Source: Eublepharis macularius (lineage: Eukaryota; Chordata; Lepidosauria; Squamata; Eublepharidae). Taken from it: a stretch of 64,000 nucleotides of DNA. Each line of letters begins with the position of its first letter. Position 1 is the first letter of the stretch. This document shows, one piece after another, positions 55,965 through 64,000 of the stretch. The stretch covers positions 99,495,689 through 99,559,688 of the forward strand of contig NC_072793.1 of the NCBI RefSeq assembly GCF_028583425.1, read 5' to 3'. Both the position numbers and the translations under genes were made by a program. Under the pieces are notes generated by a model that worked only from the letters and a program-made list of their open reading frames with translations, was not told the DNA's origin and did no database searches.

Positions 55965-58126
55965 ATTTATTTATATTTGATTTATATTCCACCCTCCCCA
56001 CATCAGTGGGCTCAGGGCGGATTACATCATATACATTTTTAAAAAGTTAACATTTCAGCTTTAAAACCAATAGACAATAATATGTAATTTAAAATCTAAA
56101 ATACAGAGTACAAAAAGCAGCAGCACAGAAACAATTCATATAATCCATCATCCAACCGCCCCTAAAAGAATATCACAAAGGGTCGGGTGGTAGCTATTTC
56201 CTGATTGGGATGGGCGATCCCCTCCATTCAACCAGTGGTGGTCCCTACCCAGTGTCAACCATATGCCTGGCGGAACAGCTCTGTCTTACAGGCCCGGCGA
56301 AAGGATAGCAAGTCCTGCCGGGCCCTGGTCTCATCAGACAGTGTTCCACCAGGTTGGAGCCTGGACCGAAAAGGCCCTGGCTTTGGTCAACACTAGGCAG
56401 GCCTCCCTGGGACTAGGGACCACTAATAGCTGTTTTTCACTGGAACAAAGTGTCCTCCAGGGCTCATATGGGGAGAGGCGGTCCCGTAGATATGCTGGTC
56501 CCAATCCGCATAGGGCTTTATAGGTTAAAACCAGAACCTTGAATCTGATTTGGTACTCCACCTGTAACCAATGCAGCTGGTGCAATACTGGTGTTATATG
56601 TGCATTTCCCGGCACTCCAGTGATGATCCACACTGCCAAACTTTGGACCAGTTGCAACCACCGGATCAGACTCAAGGGAAGCCCTGCATAGAGCACGTTA
56701 CAGTAGTCTAACCTAGAGGTGACCATTGCTTGGACCACTGTAGTAAATCACGGGTCAACAGATAGGAAGCAAGCTGCCTGATCTGATGAAGATGGAAATT
56801 TGAGGACCTGGCAACTGCAGCAACCTGGGCCTCCATTCCCAGGGAGGCATCCAGGATCACCCCCAGATTCTTCACCCTCGGGGTTGATGTATGCACTTCC
56901 CCATCAAGAGAAGGGAGTCAGGGTCCCAAATCCACATTCCCACAACTCAAGTACAGGATCTCCGCCTTTGTGGGATTTAATTTCAGTCGACTCTGCTTCA
57001 ACCATCCAGTCACAGCTTCAAAAGCATGCTCTAGGACATCTGGGGCCGAGCCAGGCCATCCATCAATCAGCAGGTATAACTGGGTGTCATCTGCATACTG
57101 ACGACACTCAAGTCCAAAACTTTGCACCAACTGGGCGAGGGGGCACATATCAATGTTAAACAATAACGGGGAAAGCACTGCCCCCTGCGGCACACCACAG
57201 ACCAGTGGGTGGCAGGATGATAGTTCTTCTCCTAGCGCCAGCCTCTGTCCCCGACCATGGAGAAAGGAGACAAGCCACTGTAGTGTCATCTCCTGAATCC
57301 CCACATCGGCAAGGCAGTGGGTCAGAAGATCGTGGTTGACCGTATGCGATCTGAAGAGAAACCAGATTATCGAACGCTGCTGAAAGGTCTAATAATATCA
57401 GCAGTGCCGATCGGCCTTGATCCAGGTGTCTGCGAAGATCGTCCATGAGGGCGACCAGCAATGTCTCTGTTCTGTGCTACGGGCAAAAACCAGACTGGAA
57501 GGGATCTAGAGCCACGGTCTCCCTTCAGGAAACTCTGCAGCTGTTTTTCCACCGCTCACTCAATCAGCTTACCCTGAAATGGAAGATTTGAAACTGGGCA
57601 GTAACTGAGCGGGTCGGCAGGATCTAATATAGGTTTCTTTAAAAAGGGCCTCACCACAACCTGCTTTAATGCATCAGGAAAGACCCCGGTGCCCAAGGAC
57701 AGATTAATAATAGTTTCCAACGAATCCCATAGTCTGTTGGCACTGGCTTTCACCAGCCACAATGGACATGGGTCTAGGAGACGTGGTAGGCCTCACTGTC
57801 TGCAGAATCCTGTCCACCTCTTCCCCGGAGAGTGGGCTGAAATGATCAAATATTGGCCCAGAAGATGGCCAAAGGGCCTCTAGCTCACATACTGTATCAA
57901 CTGTGGCTGGTTAAATCGTGGCGGAGAAATAAGACTTTGTCAGCAAAGAAGCTCGCAAAAGCCTCACAACTAATGGCTGGATTCGACTTTGGATGGTCTC
58001 CCCCGATAGGGAGACCAAAGAACGTACCACATTAAACAATTTTGCTGGGTGTGAGCTAGCTGACACAATGGAAGCTGCATAAAATTCTTTTTTCACAGCT
58101 TTCACTGCCATCTCATCGGATTTCAT
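55965..58126 (-). mobile_element. L2-group LINE, 3' part, split by L1
   Basis: Same family as 11178-13718. The 3' end near 55970 has CCGCCCTGAGCCCAC on the minus strand. Fragments in order toward 5': PTWWNTV, RLDYCNVLYAGLPLSLIRW, YADDTQLYLLIDGWPGSAP, HPLVCGVPQGAVLSPLLFN, SALLILLDLSAAFD (motif A intact), KPILDPADPLSYCPVSNL and MKSDEMAVKAVKKEFYAAS. Frameshifts separate them. It resumes at 63681. Confidence 0.92.
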
Positions 58127-58147
58127 TTTTTAAAAAAAAATACTTTA

Positions 58148-58800
58148 TTGTTTTATTCTGAATATACCAACCCATCACCGACATCACCCATTGTTGTGGC
58201 CTCTGAGTCCTCAGAGGATGAAGACCTCGGGGAGGACGACAGGAGTGGGACTATTCCAAGCCCCTCCAGAGGCAGCTGCTTGGAGGACCAGCAGGGAATG
58301 GAGCAGCAGGAACCCTTGCCAGAGCAAGTTGAGGAATCCAGGGCAGACTCAGGGATAGAGGCTGTTCCCTTACCTGCACCAGCTCCTGAGACCAGGGCAG
58401 AATCTCCACCCAGCTCCCCTGAACCTGATAGGCAGCGCAGAGGGAGACAGCGTCTTGCTGCACAGGAAAGGAGGCGAAGTGCAAGGCTTCAGGCACTCAA
58501 ACAACGACGTAACGACCTTGAGTTGTAACAGGGTGCAGCACTGCCCTGCATGTGAGAGCTCTTAAGCCAGGATGCCCTTTCCCTTGTTGCAGATGCACCT
58601 GCGCACAGACCCACCTGGTTCTACTGCAACTCAGTTCTGCTCTGACTGCTCTTTGGCTCTGACCCTCGCATTCGGCTCCTTGGACTACGCTTCCTGCCTG
58701 CTCCCCCGTCAGCTTGGTTGAACTCCGGACGTTCAGAGAGGCTCGTTGCAGACTCCCCGTCTGCATTCCAGCAGACCCGTGTAGGGACCTCCAGGCGGTA
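58148..58800 (+). other. Unclassified insert with 126-codon frame
   Basis: The GC-rich block lies in the L1 3' untranslated region and is unlike it in composition. The + frame 58148-58528 is acidic and proline-rich (SSEDEDLGEDDRSG, then PAPETRAESPPSSPEPD) and ends with a basic stretch, RRRSARLQALKQRR. About 200 bp downstream, CTTGGACTACGCTTCC and GTTCAGAGAGGCTCG are unassigned. It may be a piece of an LTR retroelement. No duplication was found. Confidence 0.4.
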
Positions 58801-58910
58801 GATACATAAATATTATTCCATACAATATTATTTCATATTCACAATTACTCCCAGTACAACTCTATTACTCTATAGATCATTCCACTTAGCCTTATAATTA
58901 AATTAACCTC

Positions 58911-60430
58911 TCAATTTCCTATTAACCGACTAATCATCCCAAATTGTTTAAACGTTTCTAAGTACCCCACCATCCTTCTAAACCAATTCTCCTCTTGTTC
59001 CCTAACCTTTAACCCATTCATTCTACGTATCTTCATTGTAAGGTACTCTAAAACTATTATATTATTCATATTTCCCCTCCAGTGATGAATCGTCAATTCC
59101 TCAGCTTCTTTCCAATTCCTTGCTATAACCTGTCTTGCTGCTACTGACATCAAATTTATCCACTTAGATTCCTCTCTTAACCTTAGCCCTATTCCATCCA
59201 AATTAATAAGTGCCATTGCTTTAGATATTCTTACCCTTCTTCTCACTATCCTCGACATTTCCATAACAATTTGATCCCAGAACTTTTTTACTAAAGGACA
59301 GTCCCACCACATGTGACTGAACGTTCCCAATTCTCCACATTTCCTCCAACAATTTTTACTCCCCGATTTTGAAATATAATATAACTTAACCGGTGTATAG
59401 TACCATTTCTGTATCATCTTCAGACCTTGCTCCTGCATTAACCTAGATGTAGTAACTAAAGGAGGTAACCTAAAAATCATTTCCCACTCTTCATCCCTAA
59501 TTTTACCTTGAATATCTATTTCCCAATATTCCTTCAAAAATTCTCTCGGTGACTCCCCTGTGCCTAATAAAACCTTATACAATTTTGAAACTATTTTTGT
59601 CTTATCTTCTCCGTACTCTTTCACCAATTTTTCAAAGGGAGTAATTAATCTTTTACCAATATCGTTAATTTCTTCCTCCTTCAACAAGGAGGAAATTTGG
59701 TTTTTTTGCAGCCAATTAATCCTATTCAAAATATTATTCTCCTCTTCCACCATCCCTTCTGCTCCCCACACCTTTTTCAACTCTGTAATCGTCATCTTCT
59801 TTAATTTATCTCCTACCTCCTTTGAAATTGATCCCCTCAATGGGGCAAATTTATCATAATACCACATTTTGGTAAGAGGTGATATCCCTGGGGCGAGCTC
59901 TTTTTTCCACTTCTCCCATACCCAACAGGGTCCATGAAAAGTTGATAATTTGTCACCTATCTTCTTCCTCCTTTTCCTCCTATGAAACAAACTTTCCTTT
60001 CCCCCTACTACCTCAAAATTTTCCCGTTCTATCCAACCAAGATCTCCTAACTCGCCCTCCAACCAAATCATTAGATGCCTTAATTGATATGCATCGTAAT
60101 ACAAACTAATATTGGGAATCCCCCATCCCCCATCTTTTATTCCATAATATCTATACCTACCCGCCATCCTTGGTTTCTTAGATGCAAAAACAAATCTATC
60201 TATAGCTCCTTGCCACTTCTTCAATATATATCCTGGTATATGCCAAGGTAGTACATAGAAAAGGTAAGTCAACCTAGGAACTAAAAACATTTTAACCATC
60301 GCATTCTTTGTACTAATTGAATCTTTCCTCCTCCCCCAAGCTCTCATTTTATCTTGTATTCCACTCCAAATTCTTTTAAAATTATACTCAAATATTTTTT
60401 TATCATTCCTAGGAATATTAACCCCTAGAT
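58911..60430 (-). pseudogene. L1 ORF2 C-terminal half, long open frame
   Basis: Over 500 codons are open from the hAT junction to the natural stop at 58911. Blocks: LGVNIPRNDKKIFEYNF, AMVKMFLVPRLTYLFYVLPW, FVFASKKPRMAGRYRYYGI, KDGGWGIPNISLYYDAYQLR and the knuckle NCWRKCGELGTFSHMWWDC. In active elements this part binds the RNA and supports reverse transcription. The first 30 or so codons of the open frame are hAT sequence read through. The rest of ORF2 lies beyond the hAT insertion and in the inverted half, so the gene is dead. Confidence 0.9.
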
Positions 60431-60728
60431 CACTGTTTCCCAAAGTATGGGTCGGGACCCACTGGTGGGTCGCGAATGGATATTGGGTGGGCCCCAAAAC
60501 TGATAGGCCGACAGTCACAACACGTTGGCCGGGCCGTGTCGTTCGGCCGGCAGCCGAATGGTTACTAATAATTTAATTTCTCACGGCGTGGCGCGGAGTG
60601 TGATCGTTCGTCATGACCGCGGGGTGGGGGTGGGGCGGCCGAAGGTGACTCATGAGCCCGAGTGTCAGTCGTCACTGTAGTATTCGTTGTTGCATATTGT
60701 GTGTTTATTATCTTCTTAAAACTAAATA

Positions 60729-61103
60729 ATGGACAAGTGGTTGAAACGGATAGCAAAAAGTATGCCGCCAGTGGCAGATTGCGTACAGAGCGATAAAAAA
60801 ATAGAAGACGTTATTTCGGATGACAAAAGTGACACTGAGCCTGACCTACTAGCTCCCTCTACAAGTTCACATGAAACAAAACGTCGAAAAGTTGTGAGAA
60901 AATATGATGTCGAATACCTGAAACTAGGATTCACGTGGAATCAAGATACGGTGGATCCACACCCTCAATGCGTTATTTGCTGCAAAATATTGGCGAACGA
61001 AAGTATGCGTCCAAGTAAGTTGACACGTCATATAGAAACAAAACATTCCCATTTAAAAAATAAGCCAGTGGATTTTTTTCAAAGAAAATTATTGGAAAAA
61101 TGA
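60729..61103 (+). pseudogene. hAT transposase N-terminus with BED zinc finger
   Basis: It starts MDKWLKR, as in the host-gene relatives of this transposase group (ZBED5/FAM200/SCAND3-like). The BED finger reads HPQCVICCKILANES (C-x2-C) followed by KLTRHIETKHSHLKNKP (H-x4-H). BED fingers bind the transposon ends. The frame stops at 61103 shortly after FFQRKLLEK, where the catalytic core should begin. Confidence 0.88.
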
Positions 61104-61152
61104 GTATCTTGAATCTCTACTGGACGAAGAATTCATCCTCAAGCTCACATTC

Positions 61153-61818
61153 ATGGTGGATATTTTCTCAAAGATAAATGAACTCAATTTGTACCTGCAA
61201 GGATCAGACGGATCCAACATTTTTGCAGTTCACGATAAAATTCGAGCGTTCATGAAAAAACTTACGTTGTGGAAGAGATGTATCGAGGAAGGCAAGTATG
61301 ATTGTTTTGAAACATTTGAAACTTTCATTATAGAAAACGAAGTGCAGCCAGATATCAATGTAGTGTCTGCAATTTCCACTCATTTAACAGAGTTGAAAAA
61401 TAACTTTGACGCCTACTTCGGGGAAGAGATGAAAAAGTTTGACATGATGAGCTGGATTTTTAACCCGTTTCAAGACAACATACCAACTGTCATGTCAACA
61501 AAAGCAAGTGAAGAACTTATTGATTTATCGGAAGATACATCACGGAAAAACACTTTTAATCGCAAGCAATTAACGAAATTCTGGCTGTCAGTTGCTGACA
61601 CCTATCCCTGCCTGTTTGATGAAGCCATGAAAGTCCTCCTCCCCTTCACTACCTCATACTTATGTGAAGTGGGATTTTCATCCATGGTTCATATTAAAAC
61701 TAAATACCGAAATAAATTGGACATAACGAATTCATTGCGATTAAAAGTGACTAAAATCGAAGTTGATGCTAAAGCTGTAATGGCAAGAAATAGGAAACAA
61801 ATACATCCTTCTCATTGA
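61153..61818 (+). pseudogene. hAT transposase C-terminus
   Basis: The frame gives VDIFSKINELNLYLQG, LKNNFDAYFGEEMKKF and YPCLFDEAMKVLLPF, then TTSYLCEVGFSSMVHIKTKY and RNKLDITNSLRLKVTKIE. The last part is the hAT C-terminal dimerisation domain. It begins in the middle of the RNase-H-like core, so the N-terminal catalytic aspartates are lost in the deletion before 61153. The methionine at 61153 is not a natural start. Confidence 0.9.
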
Positions 61819-62435
61819 AATATCACATCTTATATTTAGTAAGTAAAAATTTCAATTATAACTGGATGTTTTTCTTTTTTTCTTAATTGAACAGTCCACA
61901 TAGTTAAGATATGTATTAACGAGAAAATGCTGCAGCAGCAATATAACGCTGCTTTTTTCCCTTCATGTTAGGCACGGGTGCGTTATATATCGTTATTGTA
62001 TTAGGTGGGTCCCGAACTTTGAAATTTTTTTTAGATGGGTCACGGTCCAGACAACTTTGGGAAACACTGCCCTAGATACTTCACCATTTTGTTTGCTATA
62101 GGAATCCCCAAAGTTTTAGAAGCTGCTAATTGTATTTTTGGTTTAACATTAAAACTCATCATTGAAGATTTTGAAAAATTCACTTTCAACCCTGACACCT
62201 CTTCAAATTTCTGTAATACCATTTTTAATGGGACCGTTGCGGACTCCAAATCCTTAATTGTCACCATCATGTCATCTGTATACAATGTTAACAGATTCCC
62301 ATCTACTTTCCCTTTTCCTGGGACTTCAAAACCTACTATTCCTTTATTCTTTTTTAATTTAAGCACCAACGGCTCTAGTGTTAAAATAACATAGGAGATA
62401 GAGGGCAGCCCTGTTTCATACCGGAACTTATTCAA

Positions 62436-63680
62436 GACTGGATGGTATTTTAATTTCTCAGGAAGTAAGGAATTGGGTAAAAGATATGGATATTGGAATG
62501 ATTAAGATTACAGACCATGCCCCTGTTTCAGTGATTTTGAAAGTAGGTCATTTTAATAGGCCTTATTTTTGGAAGTTTAACCCATGGTTAGTTGCAGATG
62601 AAGTAAGCAAGGGGAACATTAAAAAAGCAATAGAATGCTATTTTGTGGAGAATAAAAAATCAGATACGTCATTGACAATAAGATGGGAAGCAATGAAAGC
62701 TACTATTAGAAGAGTATGTATGCAGAATTTGGTGAGATTGAAGAAAGGTAAAGATAGGAAGATTTAAAAAGTAGAAGAAGAATTTAGGGTATTGGAGGAG
62801 AAATTTAGGAAATCTAAGAAGAAGAAGGATAGGGAACAAGTAAATAGGAAAAGAGAAGAGCTGAATGTATTAGATGTTAACAGGACCACCTTAAAATTAT
62901 GGTATAGTAAACAGAAGTATTATGAGTTTGAAGGGAAAGGAGGGAAAATATTAGCAAATAAAGTTAAGAATCTCCAGGTAAGAAAAAATATAAGGGCGAT
63001 TAGGGATGATAAAGGGGAGCTGGAAACTGAACCTAAAAAGATATTGGAGAACTTTTTAGATTTATATAATAAACTGTATGCAAACAAAGGAATTAAAAAT
63101 TATGATATAGAACTATTTTGCGAGGGAGTGGAATTCCCAGAATTGAGTGAGGAAAGTAGATGGGAACTAGATAAGAATATAATGGAAGAAGAAGTTAAGA
63201 TGGCCGTAGACTCTATGAACGTGCAATCTGCACCCGGATTAGACGGGTTCAATGCAGTGTTTTATAAGCATTTTAAGGACATATTGGTGCCACATGTGAC
63301 TGAAGTGTTTCAGGGAATTCTGGATGGATCCGCTACCCCACCTACATGGTTAGAGTCGAGGTTGGTGTTAATCCCTAAATCAGGGAAGGATCAGACTCTA
63401 AGGGATTCATATAGGCCAATTTCTATCACCAATATGGATTATCGAATATTTGCAAAAGTTGTGGCAATGAGGCTTAAAAAATGTATAACACAATTGATAG
63501 GGAAAGATCAGTTTGGGTTTATGCCTCAGAAGTATTTGGTAGAAGCGTTTAGGAAGGTGATAGGTATGGTCTATTTAGCTAAAAATAAGGGATTGCCTCT
63601 TACGCTTACGGCGTTGGATATTTATAAAGCGTTTGATTCAGTGGATTGGACGTATATGGAAAATATATTTCAAAAACATA
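62436..63680 (+). mobile_element. L1 5' segment, inverted (endonuclease end to RT motif A)
   Basis: The + frame gives ISQEVRNWVKDMDIGMIK and TDHAPVSVILKV (end of the endonuclease, pattern SDHAPV). After a stop at 62767 come KRKEELNVLDVNRTTLK, SAPGLDGFNAVFYKHFKD, LVLIPKSGKD, SYRPISITNMDYRIFAKV and TALDIYKAFDSVDW (motif A, aspartate present). It ends where the sense half at 62435 begins, about 40-50 residues apart in the protein. The opposite orientation is the mark of twin priming. Confidence 0.92.
62792..63680 (+). pseudogene. L1 ORF2 reverse transcriptase N-terminal part
   Basis: About 296 codons are open on the + strand, from the linker after the endonuclease to reverse transcriptase motif A. 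The conserved blocks are APGLDGF, YRPISITN and ALDIYKAFD. The last three residues of the open frame come from the flanking target duplication. The ATG is internal, because related sequence continues upstream beyond the stop at 62767. Not expressed as a working enzyme. Confidence 0.88.
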
Positions 63681-64000
63681 GGATTTCATAAGCAACCTGT
63701 AAGACGTTCTTGCCTCTTCATCCCGAGATCGCCGCCACACGCACTCAAATCATCTTAGCTCCTGCTTCTTCTGCCAATAGCTCCTCTGTATACCAAGGAG
63801 CTCAGTGGCCGCAGGGGTGAAGAGGATGATGGGGTGCAATTTCATCGATGGCTTTGGAGAGCCAGTCCTCCACCAGCTCATCCAACGAGTCGCCATGGAG
63901 CATCGGTTCCTGCAGAGCATTCTGGAAGCTAATCAGATCCATAAGTCTCCGCAAGTGAGCATAAATTAGCTCTCCGCCCTTGCAAGAAGGGGGTGGCATA
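63681..64000 (-). mobile_element. L2-group LINE, 5' part, runs off the window
   Basis: It continues 55965-58126 beyond the L1. On the minus strand it reads GELIYAHLRRLMDLISFQNA, LQEPMLHGDSLDELVEDW and AIDEIAPHHPLHP, matching the start of the open frame at 13529. The element extends past position 64000. Confidence 0.92.

Larger units (their letters stand above)
60431..62069 (+). mobile_element. hAT element with 8-bp duplication, in L1
   Basis: CCCTAGAT flanks the insert at 60423-60430 and 62070-62077. The ends CACTGTTTCCCAAAGT and, inverted, CAGTGTTTCCCAAAGT are typical of the Charlie/Buster-like hAT group. Transposase remnants read on the + strand. The two coding pieces total about 345 codons, well short of a full hAT transposase, so the middle has been deleted. 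Confidence 0.93.
58127..62435 (-). mobile_element. L1 3' segment in sense, part of an inverted L1
   Basis: The A-rich tail lies at 58127-58140, followed on the minus strand by AATAAAG-type sequence, a 3' untranslated region and ORF2 up to reverse transcriptase motif B at about 62430. The other half lies inverted at 62436-63680. GGATTTCAT flanks the whole at 58118-58126 and 63681-63689. It hosts a hAT element at 60431-62069 and another insert at about 58148-58800. Confidence 0.9.

Overview
The window looks like nuclear DNA from a squamate reptile, most likely a lizard. I infer this from the mix of repeats: L2/CR1-group LINEs, divergent L1s, an R2/R4-type LINE relic, Helitrons, hAT transposons, Penelope-like palindromes, a 5S-rRNA-derived SINE and several tRNA-derived SINEs. 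Birds and mammals do not carry this mix. No species can be named from the sequence alone.

Only one host protein-coding exon is convincing. It is the first coding exon of a MAPKAP kinase on the + strand (CDS 4350-4574), and MAPKAPK3 fits best. It ends at a clean splice donor. A CpG-rich block at about 1780-2400 is the likely promoter and non-coding first exon, with a good donor at 2384. I did not find the next kinase exon anywhere downstream. The remaining 59 kb is therefore best read as one long intron packed with transposons.

Layout: 1-1560 is a decaying 154-bp satellite. 1780-4574 is the gene start. 4973-8905 holds a nested palindrome, a CR1 relic split by a solo LTR, a Penelope-like palindrome and an L2 end. 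11080-13951 is a 5S SINE split by an L2 LINE and followed by a (GAAA)n tract. 14300-26950 holds SINEs, TIR repeats, a 5'-truncated L1, a second Penelope-like palindrome and an L2. 29818-32170 holds an L1 with target-site duplications and R2/R4-type LINE relics. 32962-37365 is a head-to-tail pair of Helitrons. 37449-50783 holds palindromes, L2 copies, a second solo LTR and a duplicated block carrying a 901-bp Penelope-like palindromic insertion. 52085-55870 is an L1 split by a hAT element with an 8-bp duplication. 55965-64000 is an L2 holding a 5.5-kb L1 with a 5' inversion, which itself holds a hAT element with a BED-finger transposase remnant.

No operon-like or cooperating gene set exists here. 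The interest lies in the mobile-element biology: hammerhead-ribozyme-like cores in palindromic repeats, a Helitron-Helitron junction without spacer, a textbook L1 inversion, and several insertions whose duplications can be read directly.
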